Assembly (NCBI RefSeq): GCF_010093535.1
Contig: NW_022985178.1
Span: 981,612-1,025,221, forward strand
Direction: 5' to 3'
DNA length: 43,610 nucleotides
Origin: Lindgomyces ingoldianus
Taxonomy: Eukaryota > Ascomycota > Dothideomycetes > Pleosporales > Lindgomycetaceae
The position numbers were made by a program, and so were the translations under genes. The notes beneath the pieces were generated by a model, which was given only the letters and a program-made list of their open reading frames with translations, searched no databases and was not told the DNA's origin. Positions 30,323-43,546 of the stretch are shown piece by piece (the stretch's first letter is position 1; each line of letters opens with the position of its first letter).

Positions 30323-33300
30323 GTTTTCTTTTTTTTTTACTTTTTTTTCTTTATTCTTTACTTTTTAAGCTTTACTATATAATTCTCTAGCTTTTTTCTC
30401 TTTTTATATAGTGCTAACAGTAACAGATACTCCTGCCTGCACACACACACACACACACACACAGAGAGATGTCTCTCTAGCCTTCCTTCTCTACCTCTAG
30501 CGCTGTTAGTGCAGGCGTCTTTAACGTCCTTGTGCAGTCTAGCAGCCTAGAGCGCATCTGTGTTACTCTTCTAACTAGTTCTACTGCTAATTAGTAGTTT
30601 ATTTAGCATCTTAGTATAAACATATAAATCTTTTAGCTTTTCTACTTTCTTCTTATATAAAATGCTAATTATAAATAGGCTAAAAAGTAGCATATAGCAG
30701 CTTTACTATTTTATAATATTAATGTTGTTTTGCCTGCTAGCACTAATCTACAGCTGTAGGCAGTAAAGGTTATGTGTTATAAGAGGTACTTTTATGCAGT
30801 TCTAGTCTAGAGTTGTAGTTAGGTCTTAGTAACTTTATGTGCTTGTTATTATAGTAGCACTACTAGTGCCTTTTTTTATATTAAGTGTTGTATGCTAGCT
30901 AACTTCTAGGCTAATGCCTGCGCCTTGTGCGTATAGCAGAGCTGTGGTCTGCATTGTGACCACCACACATAAGGGGTGGTGTGTTCTAAAGAGGGGGGGG
31001 CTAGTAGCTTTTTTTTCCCTATGTACTAGATAAATAAACTATCTTTTTTACATATTCTTCTCTTTTAATCTTATACTAAGAAAAATAAGTGCGTATAATA
31101 AAAAAAATAAAAAAAATAGGCTTTATATAAAAGTATTATTAGTCTAGTTAGTCTAGAGCATCTTTGCGCACAGAATCTAGCTAGTCTACAGATGCTTCTA
31201 TCTAGACAGAGAGGCAGTTAGTTAGAACTAATAATTAAAAAGCTTAATTTAGTGTTTTCTTTATATATATATTTACTAAGTTATCTTTACTATCAATTTA
31301 CTTAATTTTAGTAATTTCCCTTTTCTTATATAATTTATAAAGTAATATAATGTTAATTATAAGTTGCTTTTTACTAGTAGTGCCTAGCTTAATAAAGTAA
31401 TTATATAGAAACTTTAAATCTATATAGATTACTACTAAAATTAGTAGTAGTTTAAGCGTTTATATAATTTACTATAAAGTTATGCTAAAAGTAATTATAT
31501 TATTAAACCTTTTAACTATTCTATATAGTTTGCTAGTAAGAACACTCCTAGTTACTCTTTTACACTTAGTAGAATTTTAGTGTATAATGTTGCCTAGTAT
31601 TTTAAAGCAGTTGCTTTGCTTTATATAGTTCTTATTACTTAATATAATTAAAAATTTTAGCTATAAGCTAAAGTTCTTATTATTAGTAAATAATCTATTT
31701 ATAAAGATAAGTAGCTTTGCATAATTAAGCTGTAATAGTAGGAAAGTAAGACTACGCTTACTATTATCTATCTACTATTAAATTTATGTGTTAAGTGTGT
31801 TAATATTATTACGCAAAGAGTCTATAGTTTATATAGTAATAGATAAGTTAAATGCTGCCTCTAGTTAACACATAGATGCAATGTATACCTCTTTTACACA
31901 TTACTTAATATATTATTATGCAGCATCCTTGTCTTTTAGATTAATTATATAAAAGTAGCTTACTTATCTTTTCTAAGGACTACTATGTTGTGTGTAAGTT
32001 TAATCTTTTTGCTGTTAAACTTAATAAGCTGCTTTTTTACTAGAATAGTTTTACTTTTTACATAAAACTTTACTTTTTATAGTTTTTTTTTCTTTTTTTT
32101 ATGTAAAATCTTTTATTATAGTGCTTAAAGTGTTATATAAATGCTTCTAGTTATGTCTAAAGCCTATATTATGTATATAGTGTATATTTGCCTACCCTTC
32201 TAGAATATCTAGAAAGATGTCTATGTACTAAGTTTTCTAGATATCTAGCTATTAACATAAATTAATAAAGATCTTTATTTTATTTATAAAAATGTTATAT
32301 AGTTAACTTATATAGTTATTATTTTTTTTATGCTTTTTAAAATTATATAATTTTATTTGCTAGAAGTTTTTCTTTAGCAGTTTCTCTTTAAAGTAAAAGT
32401 TTGTACAGGTTATAATGTAGTATAGATTATGCAGGTGGTATTAGTAGTGTATACACTACTGCAGGAGGTAGTGTGTACAATTAAGGGTGTGGAGCAGGCG
32501 TTAGGTAGGGTAGCATGTATTGTTTGTACAGTAATTAGTGTAGTGCTAGCTAAGGTGTAGAAGTAGGTAATACTAGTATATTTAGTGTTATTAGTAGCAT
32601 TATGTTTAGTCTACTTCTATGTAAAGCCTTATATAGTAATAAAAGTTATGTATAAAGCCTTTTTAGTGTAATTACCTTTTTTTATGCTATATTATACAGC
32701 TTCTAGGCTTAGGTACCTTTAGTGCCTAGCTATAGTGTAATTTCTTTCTTCTTTAGCACTTATATAAGCTCTCTTTTAAACACGCAGCTAAGTGCTAAAA
32801 AGTTTTATAGTATTTATTTTTTATAATTTTTTATATATAAACTTAAAAAAGTAGCGCCTTTTTAAGTTATTATATGTAGATTAGTAATTATATAACTTAT
32901 ATATAATTAAGTTTATAAGCTTATTAGAGCTTTTAACATATTAATCTTATTATTCTAGTACTCTAGGCTAGTCTTATTCTGTAGTGTTGCCTCTAATATC
33001 TTTATGTTCTTTATAAGTTGTTTATATAATAAAAAAAATTTTTTTTTTTTATTATTACATAGAGTTGTTAGTTGCTAGTAGGATTTTATTATAATAGTAT
33101 AGTTAATTACTTTTCTAGTAGATTACGCAGGTACTACTGTTGTCTAGCTGCTAAGTTATGCAGCTTTAATAGCTTTAGTGTGCGCCTTACACTATCTCCT
33201 TTTTACTTTATATAGTAGCAGAGCTTGCTATATAATGTAAAGAATTAATCTGCTATTATCTAGCTATTAGGTTGTACAGCTTTAATAGCTTTAGTATGTG

Positions 33301-33532
33301 TCTTCTACTATTTTCTTTTTACTTTATACAGTAGTAGAGCTTACTGTATAATGTAAAGAATTAATTTGCTATTCTAAGAAATAAGTAACTAAATAAAGTA
33401 CCTTATAAAGTGTAAGTGCGCTATTATTACTTTTTCTAAAAAATAAGTAATAAAATAAAGTACTTTATAAAGTATAAGTATTTTATTATTACTTTTACTA
33501 ATTTATAGTTAATTAAATTAACTACTAATTAG

Positions 33533-33812
33533 TGTTAAATAGGCTCTAATAGCTAGCTACTTATAGTATAAGCACTTAAGTAGCAAAAGTAAGAGTAGTG
33601 TACAGTGTGCACAGTGTATAAAGTAAGTAAAGTAAAAGTAACATGTTTCTAGTTTTATTACTCTTGTCTTTCTTTTATATAGAGGAAAAGGGGGATATCT
33701 AGATGTTTGCGCACAGAGGTTTGCGCACAAGCATCATGTAACATAGATACGTGGTCCTGCTCGTGCGCGATCGCTTGTATCCAGACCGTGACGCTGCTGC
33801 TGCGTACAGACA
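33533..33812 (-). repeat. 5' LTR of D1 (280 bp)
   Basis: The same mosaic as the D2 5' LTR: inner half mutated, outer half (about 33695-33812) intact, ending GTACAGACA next to the AATAT duplication. Confidence 0.9.
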
Positions 33813-33817
33813 AATAT

Positions 33818-34469
33818 ACTAAATAACTTTTATAAGCTAATTCTATAGCTAACTTATAAAAGCTAAGTAATAATAAAAAGTAAGTAATTATTAAGCATAT
33901 ACTTAAGCTATATATATAAAGATTTTCCTCTTAGCTAGTAGCTAGTTATAGCTAATATAACTAATTTTTTACACACTAAGTATAATTTAAGCTATATTAG
34001 TATAAACTAGCTTAGTATATTTATAAAGTGTTATTTAAAGCTTAAAGTAAAGTTTTAAGTATAAGTATAGTTAGTAAATATTTAGCTTATTATAAACCTT
34101 ATTTTATTAAAGTTATATATATAATTATTTTAGATGCTATACTTAGCTTTAATATTTTTTATAAGGCTAAACTAGTTTTAAATTACTTTAAATTTCTTAT
34201 AAAAAGCTTTTTATAGTTATAGTTATACTTAAACTTTACTTTAAGCTTTAAATAATACTTTATAAACATACTAAGCTAGTTTATACTAACATAGCTTAGA
34301 TTATACTTAGTGTGTAAAAGATTAGCTATATTAGCTATAGCTACTAGCTAAAAAGAAAAGTCTTATGTATTTAGCTTAAGTATATGCTTAATAATTACTT
34401 ACTTTTTATTATTACCTAGCTTTTATAAGTTAGCAATAAAATTAGCTTATAAAGGTTATTTAGTATATT
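33818..34469. mobile_element. Palindromic (foldback) element, copy 2, continuing B3
   Basis: About 652 bp start ACTAAATAACTTTTATAAGC and end GCTTATAAAGGTTATTTAGT-ATATT, with inverted arms of about 270 bp matching along their length and a short unique centre. The centre (about 34090-34210) is itself the inverted form of Fot-B 5' sequence (20810-20920). Together with 15154-15381 it forms a palindromic Fot-B derivative. D1 entered at AATAT on the left and D3 at ATATT on the right. No reading frame is seen, so it is probably a non-autonomous element moved by Fot-B transposase. Confidence 0.65.
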
Positions 34470-34749
34470 TGTTGAATAGGCTCTAACAGCTAGCTGCTTA
34501 TAGTATAAGCGCTTAAGTAGCAAGAGTAAGAGTAGTGTACAGTGTGCACAGCATACAAGGTAGGTAAAGTAAGACTAACATGTTTCTAGTTCTATTACTC
34601 TTATCTTTCCTTTATATAAAAGAAAAAAGAGATATCTAAATGTTTACACATAAAGGCTTACATATAAGCATTATATAACATAAATATATAATTCTGCTTA
34701 TGTGTAATTACTTATATCTAGGCTATAATACTACTACTATGTATAGATA
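34470..34749 (-). repeat. 3' LTR of D3 (280 bp)
   Basis: The left half is well preserved (CAGTGTGCACAGCATACAAGG), the right half RIP-mutated (TTTACACATAAAGGC). It directly follows ATATT of the foldback element. Confidence 0.9.
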
Positions 34750-35208
34750 CTAGCAACTTTCTGTTTTTATTTAAAAAGTTACCTTCTATATAAGTTACCT
34801 CTCTTCTGTCTGTGTAGGTCTATCTAGTTACATTCTGCCTATACTTTACCTTATTTATTAAGACTTGCCTTAGTAATGCTGTACATTAAAATAGGCTAGT
34901 TATACTATATAAATAGCTTTATAAATAGTGTAAAGTGTTTTAAGCTATTATTATCTAGCCTTTATGCGCTTACTTTATAAGTAATTTAGTAGTATATAAG
35001 CTGTTTTATATAAAGTTTTATGCTAGAATAGTATAGAATCTTTACATAGGCAGGTGCGTAAAGAGGTGTATATAATAAGGTCTTCTTTTTTTTTTTACCT
35101 TTTTTTTTATCCTTTACTTTTTAAGCCTTACTATATAATTCCCTAGCTCTTTTCTTTTTTTGTATAGTACTAATAGTAATAGATACTTCTACTTGCACGC
35201 ACACATAC

Positions 35209-35239
<31 letters not shown>

Positions 35240-37425
35240 GAGATGTCTCTCTAGCCTTCCTTCTCTACCTCTAGCGCTGTTAGTGTGGGCGTCTTTAACG
35301 TCCTTGTGTAGTCTAGCAGCCTAGGGCGCACTTGTGTTACCCTTTTAACTAGTTCTGCTACTAATTAGTAGTTTATTTAGCATCTTAGTATAAACATATA
35401 AATTTTTTAGCTCTTCTGCTTTTTTTTATATAAAATGCTAATTATAAATAGGCTAAAAAGCAGCATGTAGTAGCTTTACTATTTTATAATATTAATGTTG
35501 TCTTACCTACTAGCACTAATCTGCAGCTATAGGCAGTAAAGGTTGTGTGTTATAAAAGGTACTTCTGTATAGTTCTAGTCTAAAGTTCTAGTTAGATCCT
35601 AGTAACTTTATATACTTATTATTATAGTAGCACTACTAGTGCCTTTTTTTTATTAAGTGTTATATGCTAGCTAACTTCTAGGCTAATGCCTACGCCTTAT
35701 GTGTATAGCAAAGCTGTAGTCTGCATTGTAACTACTATATATAAGGGGTGGTGTGTTCTAGAGGGGGGGGAGTAGTAGCTTTTTCTTTTCTTATATACTA
35801 GATAAATAGACTGTCTTTCTTACATATTATTCTCTTCTAATCTTATAATAAGAAAAATAAGTGCATATAATAAAAAAAATAAAAAGATAAGCCTTATATA
35901 AAGGTGTTATTAGTCTAGTTAGTCTAAAGCATCTTTGCGCACAGAATCTAGCTAGTCTACAGATGCTTCTATCTAGACAGAGAGGCAGTTAGTTAGAACT
36001 AATAATTAAAAAGTCTAATTTAGTGTTTTCTTTATATATGCATTTACTAAGTTATTTTTACTATTAATTTACTTTATTTTAGTAATTTCTTTTTTTATAT
36101 AATTTATAGAGTAATATAATGTTAATTATAAGTTACTTTTTACTAGTAGTGCCTAGCTTAACTAGGTAATTATATAAAAACCTTAAATTTATATAGATTA
36201 CTACTAGAATTAGTAGTAGTTTAAGTATTTATATAATTTACTATAAAGTTATACTAAAAGTAATTGCATTATTAAACCTTTTAACTATTTTATATAGTTT
36301 GCTAGTAAAAACACTCTTAGTTACTCTTTTATACTTAGTAAAATTTTAGTGTATAATGTTACCTAGTATTTTAAAGTAGTTACTTTACTCTATATAGTCT
36401 TTATTACTTAATATAATTAAAAGTTCTAGCTATAAGCTAAGGTTTTTATTATTAGTAAATAATTTATTTATAAAAATAAATAGCTTTACACTATTAAGCT
36501 ATAATAGTAAAAAGGTAAGACTACACTTACTATTATCTATTTACTATTAGATTTATATATTAAGTGTGTTAATATTATTATGTAAAAGGTTTATAGTTTA
36601 TATAGTAATAAATAAGTTAAATACTGCCTTTAGTTAACATATAAATATAATATATACCTTTCTTACATATTACTTAACATATTATTATGCAGCATTTTTA
36701 TTCTCTAAGTTAATTATATAAAGGTAGCTTACTTATTTTTTCTAAGTAAAAACTACTATATTATATGTAAGTTTAATCTTTTTACTATTAAACTTAATAA
36801 GCTGCTTTTTTACTAAAATAGTCTTACTCTTTACATAAAACTTTACTTTTTATAGTTTTTTTTTATGTAAATTTTTTTGTTATAATGCTTAAAGTGTTAT
36901 TTATTTATAAGCTAGTAATACTAAAGGTGTGCTTTTTTTTATTAGTAATTAAAAAGTAGGGGTTATATAAAAAGATGTGCATGTGTAGCTTTTTTCTATA
37001 GTAGTTATAGTATGTTTTAAACTAATATAGTCCTAATTTAGCAGCTTTATATAAGAGTTATATAACCTAGAGTATTATATTTAGTAGAAAGCTCTAGCAT
37101 ATCTCTTTTAGTAGCTTTATGTACAGTGTGCGTATAAGCTTATTTATTAATTAGATGTATACTTATGTAATATTACATAGTTTAAAATGCATTTTATATA
37201 TAGCTTTTAGGCTTACTTTTATAGCTAGAAGTAGTCTTTAGCTTATTCTCTAAATAGTTAGTAACTAGGTAAGGTTTTTTATTTTTTTAAGTAGCTAGCA
37301 AATACTAGGTAAGATTTTTTATATAATTAAGTTATTTTACCTTTTACTTTTTATATAAAGCAAAGGTTAAAAATCTAACTTTTATGTTTTATTAAGTTAT
37401 ATACTATAACTTTAAAAGTGCTATT
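34470..37425 (-). mobile_element. Copia retrotransposon D3, 3' part, interrupted by D4
   Basis: The 3' LTR is 34470-34749 (TGTTGAATAGG...ATAGATA). The element then follows the family map through the microsatellite (35196-35242), the pol end (about 35930) and RNase H into RT, and stops at CTATT (37421-37425), where D4 begins. Its remaining half should lie beyond the right edge of the window. Stops and AT content are comparable to D2. Confidence 0.85.
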
Positions 37426-37705
37426 TGTTGAATAGGCTCCGACAGCTAGCTGCTTATGGTATGAGCACTTAAGTAGCAAGAGTAAGAGTGGTGTACAGTG
37501 TGCACAGTGTACAAGGTAGGTAAGGTGAGGGCAACATGTTTCTAGTTCTATTACTCTTGTTTTTTCTCTGTATAGAGGAAAAAGAGGATATCTAAATGTT
37601 TGCGCACAGAGGTTTGCGCACAAGCATTATGTGACATAGATACGTGATCCTGCTTGTGCGCGATCGCTTGTATCCAGGCCGCAACGCTGCTGCTGTGTAC
37701 AGACA
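37426..37705 (-). repeat. 3' LTR of D4 (280 bp), least mutated
   Basis: TGTTGAATAGGCTCCGACAG...GTGTACAGACA. Both halves keep CpA and GCGC words, so it is the best consensus for the family LTR. Confidence 0.92.
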
Positions 37706-38099
37706 CTAGTAACTTTTCTTTTTGTCTAAAAAGTTACCTTTTGTACACGTTACCTCTCTTCTGTCTGTGTAGGTCTATCTAATTATGTTCTACTTTTACT
37801 CTACCTTATTTGTTAGAACTTGCCCTAGTAATACTATACATTAGAATAGGCTAGTTGCGCTATGTAAATAGCTTTTCTCTTCTTTATCCTTTACTTTCTA
37901 AGCTCTGCTGTATAATCCCCTAGCTCTTCTCTTTTTTTGTACAGTGCTAGCAGTGACAGATCCTTATAATAAGAAAGATAAGTGTGTACAATACAAAAAA
38001 AAACAAAAATAAACAAAAAATAAAAAGAAATAGGCTTTATATAAAGGCGTTGTTAGTCTAGTTAGTCTAAGGCATCTTTGCGCACAGAATCTAGCTAGT

Positions 38100-39760
38100 C
38101 CACAGATGCTTCTATCTAGACAGAGAGGTAGTTAGTTAGGACTAATAATTAAAGAGCCTAGTTTAGTGTTTTCTTTATACATGCATTTACTAGGTTGTTT
38201 TTACTATTAATTTACTTAATCTTAGCAATTTCCCTTTTCTTATATAATTTATAGAGTAACATAATGTTAATTATAAGTTGCTTTTTACTAGTAGTGCCTA
38301 GCTTAATAAGGTAATTATATAAAGACCTTAAATCTATGTAGATTACTACTAAAATTAGTAGCAGTTTAAGTGTTTATATAATTTACTATAAAGTTATACT
38401 AAGTGTAATTGCATTATTAAACTCTCTAACTATTCTATATAGTTTGCTAGTAAGGACACTCCTAGTTACTCTTTTACACTTAGTAGAATTTTAGTGTATA
38501 ATGTTGCCTAGTATTTTAAAGTAGTTGCTTTACTCTATATAGTTTTTATTACTTAATATAATTAAAAATTCTAGCTATAAGCTAAGGTTTTTATTATTAG
38601 TAAATAATCTATTTATAAAGATAAACAGCTTTGCATAATTAAGTTATAATAGTAGAAAGGTAAAACTGCGCTTACTATTATCTATCTGCTATTAAATTTA
38701 TGCGTTAAGTGTGTTAATATTATTATGCAAAGAGTTTATAGTTTATGCAGTAATAGAGAGGTTAAATGCTGCCTCTAGTTAACACACAGATGTAATGTAT
38801 ACCCCTCTTGCACATTACTTAACATATTATTATGCAGCATCCTTATCCTCTAGGTTAATTATATAAAGGTAGCTTACTTATCTCTTTTAAGTAAGAACTA
38901 CTATGTTGTGTGTAAGCTTAATTCTTTTACTATTAAACTTAATAAGCTGCTTCTTTACTAGAATAGTCTTACTCTTTATATAAAACTTTGCCTTTTGTAG
39001 TTTTTTCTCTTTTTTTTGCGTAAAATTCTTTGTTATAATGCTTAAAGTGTTATTTATTTATAGGCTAGTAATACTAAAAGTGTGCTCTTCTTTATTAGTA
39101 ATTAAGAGGTAGGGGTTGTATAAAAAGATGTGCATGCGCAGCTTTTTTTTATAGTAGTTATAGTATGTCTTAAACTAATATAGTCCTAATTTAGCAGCTT
39201 TATACAAGGGTTGTACAACCTAGAGTATTATATTTAGTAGAAAGCTCTAGCGCATCTTCTTTAGTAGCTTTGTGTACAGCGTGCGCATAAGCTTATCTAT
39301 TAATTAGATGTATACTTATATAATATTACACAGTTTAAAATGTATTCTGTACATAGCTTTTAGGCTTGCTTTTATAGCTAGAAGTAGTCTCTAGCTTATT
39401 CTCTAGATAGTTAGTAACTAAGTAAGAATTTCTCTCTTCTCTTTATTTAAGTAGCTAGTAAACACTAGGCAGGATTTTTTATATAGTTAGGTTATTTTGC
39501 CTTTTACTTTTTATATAAGGCAAAGGTTAAAAATCTAACCTTTATGCTTTATTAAGTTGTACGCTATAACCTTAAAAGTGCTATTAGTAATTAGAGTGTC
39601 TATCTCTATGTAGTCTAATTCCTTAAATAGTTTTTTAGGTATAGTAATTACACTGTCTATATAGAGCTTAATAGATAAGGCCTAATTATTTTTCTTTTTC
39701 TAGGTTAAGAATACCTAGTCTAGACTTTATATAGGTTTCCTTTACCTTTTACTTTTTCTA
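38100..39760 (-). pseudogene. Copia pol relic of D4: reverse transcriptase and RNase H
   Basis: Reading the minus strand downward: KSCLVFTSYLNKEK and ILT-stop-LLTI-stop-RIS (RT; about 39430), then VVQPLYKAAKLGLY-stop-FKTYYNYY (about 39180-39220), then L-stop-INNTLSI at 39066-39041, the mutated form of the L-Q-T-D-D-T-L active-site block of fungal Copia RTs (both Asp read Asn). RNase H follows: NSTKCKRVTRSVLTSKLYRIV (about 38480), DLRSLYNYLIKLGTT and KREIAKIK-stop-INSKNNLVNACIKKT, corresponding to the terminal N-P-A-D-A-x-T-K motif. Stops stand at Gln and Trp positions and Asp/Gly residues read Asn/Ser, so RIP acted on the template strand. The catalytic Asp pair is destroyed. Confidence 0.85.
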
Positions 39761-40215
39761 GTATCTATATCTTTCTTTTGCACTAGTGCGGCATTGCTAT
39801 CCTAAGGGGCTTAGTCTGTAGTAGGCTTTAGTTCTACCTTTATAACATTCTTATAAAGCTGTTCTCTCTTCCTCTTCTTTAGAAGATCTCTTTATATAGG
39901 GATTAGTTTATCTAGGTTGTTTATTATAGGTAGGTTGTTTTTTTTCTTTTCTTTATAGTATAGTTTAACCTGCGTATATTAGAGCTTTAGTAGGCTATTT
40001 TTCTTTTTAATAATAATGTTTCTCCCTTTAATGCTTTTAATTTTATATAGGCTAGTCTAGCCTTTTTTCTCTCTTTATGCTATAATCTCTAAGCTAAGGG
40101 GGAGGTTAAGAACTTTATATGTTATAAAGCTATTATAAGTGTTAATTACATAATTAATATTTACTTTTATATAGTTCTTTTAAAGTATTTTTATTACCTT
40201 TTATATAGCGCTTAC

Positions 40216-40500
40216 TTATGTAATAATGTTTAGTAATAGCAAAGAGTCTAGGTTAATTCTTAGGTATGCCCTAAAGACTAGCAGTGTAGGTACTAGACTG
40301 TGTAGGCTAGCTGTGTTGTTTAGAGCCTTAACTGCTATCTGTAGAATAGCTTTATTATCTGTACAGTTACCTAGCTTAGTCTTTAAGATGTTAAACACTT
40401 ATTAGAGAGGTATGTGCACACGCTTAACTTTTCTAACTGCCTAATATGCTTTTATAGGCATCTGCCTGCATGTAGCTTTTATAATTTTTACACAAGCTTA
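40216..40500 (-). pseudogene. Integrase-region remnant of D4 pol
   Basis: Minus 40398-40216 is open for 60 codons: MFNILKTKLGNCTDNKAILQIAVKALNNTA followed by LVPTLLVFRAY, a block found just after the integrase core in fungal Copia polyproteins (A-V-K-A-x-N-D-T-A, V-P-T-L-L-V-F-G-A-Y). It lies upstream of the RT in transcription order, as Copia order demands (integrase before RT). The equivalent in D2 is at about 21430-21620. Confidence 0.75.
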
Positions 40501-43500
40501 AAAATTCTCTAAAGCAAAGTTTATACTAGAGTTATGCATAATATAGTCTAGGGGTCCTTAATAGGTGTTAATTTAGCATTTACACAGTGCATTCTAGGTA
40601 TCTTGTGCAGACATAGATTTTAGGAATGTAGCAGCCTAAAATAATGTGTCTACATTAATAACATATAAGACATCTTTATTATTAATTTATATAATATTAA
40701 TAATAACTTTATAGTTAAAGTAGGTGTTATTTTTAATTATAAACTTAAATCTTTATAGAGCCTAGTTATATAATTAGTAAAGGTAGCAGAACTTTTTAAT
40801 CTTTTCTAGCACTGCAGCATTAATGTTATAGCTAGCGCTAGTTAGCATCTTCTAGAGTCTCTTTATAGAGGGGTGTCTAAATTAGCAGTAGAGGTAGTAG
40901 AGTTCTAATTTAGTAAAGAAAGACATAGATTTTTCTTTACTAATATTAAAAAAAAAGTGTCTTTATTTTTATATAATAAGTATAGTAGTTTTGTCTTTGC
41001 GTATAATAATATTTAAAATGTTGTTAAAGTATACCCTAAGTTAGTTAGCATCTGCTAGTAATAGCAAAAATAGTGTTAGAGTCTCTAAGATATAGTATGT
41101 AACTAGACTAATTAGGTTCTAGATTTATATAGTACTAATTAATCTTTTTAGTGTCTAGCTTTTAAAGCTAATATTTATTTAGCTAAGTGTTTAATTAATT
41201 TCTATACATAAGTTCTCTTATATATACGCCTTAAGTTAAGACTTACTAACAGTAGAGATTTTTACTACGCCTATGTCTTATAGTTTGCCTTAGTATACTG
41301 TACAGTATTAGTTATTAAGGATAAACTACTTAGCATATTCTTTAGGTTTAATGCTGTAGATGTCCTCTCCTGTTACATAGTGTAGATAGGCAGTAGAGGT
41401 AAGGTAGTTAATAGCTTTTTTAGCATTCTTACTCTTTTATTTTATTTTTTTTATATTATATAAATTATTTTTTTTTTAAGGTAACTTTTAAAGTCTTAGA
41501 TGTATAAAGTAATAGCTTTATATAATAAAGTTTTATTATAAAAATCTTTATATAAGGCAATGTACTAGTTCTTTGCTTATGTATAGTTATTATAAAGGTA
41601 GTTTAATAACTAACATTCTTCTTTATAGCAAACAAAGCACTTCTTTATCTGTGTGCAGTTATCTTTAGATTATAGCCTAAACCTAGATAAAGATTTTTTA
41701 TGTTGTCTTTTTTTACACAAAAAAAAGCTTTTTTCTTGTTATGTAGACTCTTATTATGCAGAGTTGTATTAGTAGTCTATGTAGTATGTATTAGGCAGTT
41801 TCTAGAGGTATTAGTTTACCTTTTAGTCTATAGTAACTTAAAGTAATGCCTGTAAGTTGCTAAATAAGGCTTTATATAAGGGCTTAATAGTAAACATAGC
41901 ATGTTCTAGTTTTAGTTATCCTTAACAGGCTTATATAATAGCAGTGTGCAGTAGAACATTCTTTTAAAATTTTATTTTTAGTGCCCTTTATATAAGTGTA
42001 AGCTTGTTAATTATTATTTTAAAAGTTTTATATAAACTTTTATTAAAGTTTTTTTATTAGTATTATGTAAAAGTTATTATTGTCTAGTCTGTCTAGTACT
42101 AGCTATAGTTTACATTAGTGTTAAAGTAACTACTTAAAGTGTTGTATAAATGCTTCTAGTTATGTTTAAGGCCTATGTTATACATATAGTACATATTTAC
42201 TTAACTTTTTAGAATATCTAGAAAGATGTCTGTGTACTAAGTTTTCTAAATATTTAGCTGTTAACATAAATTAATAAAGATTTTTATTTTATTTATAAAG
42301 ATATTATATAGTTAACTTATGTAGTTATTATTTTTTTTTTATGCTTTTTAAAATTATATAATTTTATCTACTAAGAGTTTTTCTTTAGTAGTTTCCCTCT
42401 AGAGTAGAAGTTTGTACAGGCTGTGATGTAGTATGGATTGTGCAGGTGGTATTAGTGGTGCATACACTACTGCAGGCGGTGGTGTGTACAATTAAGGGTG
42501 TAGAGCAGGCGTTAGGTAGGGTGGCATGTATTGTTTATACAGTGATTAGTGTAGTGCTAGCTAAGGTGTAGGAGCAGGTAATGCTAGTATGTTTAGTGTT
42601 AATAGCAGTATTATGTTTAGTCTGCTTCTGTGCAGAGCCTTATATAGTAATAAGGGTTACATATAAAGCCTTTTTAGTGCAATTACCTTCTTTTATGCTA
42701 TATTATACAGCTTCTAGGCTTAGGTACCTTTAGTGCCTAGCTATAGTGTGATTCTCTTGTCCTTTAGCACTTATATAAGCTCTTTTTTAAACACGCAGCT
42801 AAGTGCTAAGAAGTCTTATAGTGTCTATTCTTTAAAATCCTTTATGTACACACTTAGAAAGGTAGCGCCCTTCTAAGTTGTTATGTGTAAATTAGTAATT
42901 ATATAACTTATGTATAATTAAGTCTATAGGCTTATTAAAGCTTCTAACATGTTAATCTTGTTATTTTAGTACTCTAGGCTAGTCTTATTCTATAGTGTTG
43001 CCTTTAATATCCCTATGTCCTTTGTAAGTTGTTTATATAATAAAAATTATTTCTTATTTTTTTTATTATTACATAGAGTTATTAGTTGCTAGTAGGATTT
43101 TATTATAATAGTATAGTTAATTACTTTTCTAGTAGATTGTGCAGGTACTGCTGTTATCTAGCTGCTAGGTTGTGCAGCTTTAATAGCTTTAGTGTGCGCC
43201 TTACACTATCTCCTTTTTACTTTGTATAGTAGCAGAGCTTGCTGTGCAATGTAAAAGATTAATGTGCTATTGTCTAGCTACTAGGTTGTGCAGCTTTAGT
43301 AGCTTTAGTGTGCGTCTTACACTATCTCCTCTTTACTTTATACAGTAGCAGGGCTTGCTGTACAATGCAAAGGATTAATCTGCTATCCTAAGAGATAGGT
43401 AACAAAACAAAGTACCTTGTAAAGCGTAAGTACTCTGCTATTACTCTTTTTAAAAGATAAGTAATAAAATAAAGTACTTTATAAAGTGTAGGTACTTTAT

Positions 43501-43546
43501 TATTACTTTTACTAATTTATAGTTAATTAAATTAACTACTAATTAG

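Larger units (their letters stand above)
15382..33812 (-). mobile_element. Copia retrotransposon D1 (outer), with nested D2
   Basis: It is bounded by 280-bp LTRs at 15382-15661 (3' LTR) and 33533-33812 (5' LTR) and flanked by the 5-bp duplication AATAT (15377-15381 and 33813-33817). Its own sequence is 15382-15995 plus 30323-33812, about 4.1 kb; the rest is the inserted element D2. Coding is on the minus strand; the RNase H end of pol is readable at about 31165-31560 (minus). Between 32123 and 32140 the element jumps from the RT region to the gag-proximal region, a deletion of about 3.1 kb relative to D4, so D1 could not have been autonomous after that event. Confidence 0.88.
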
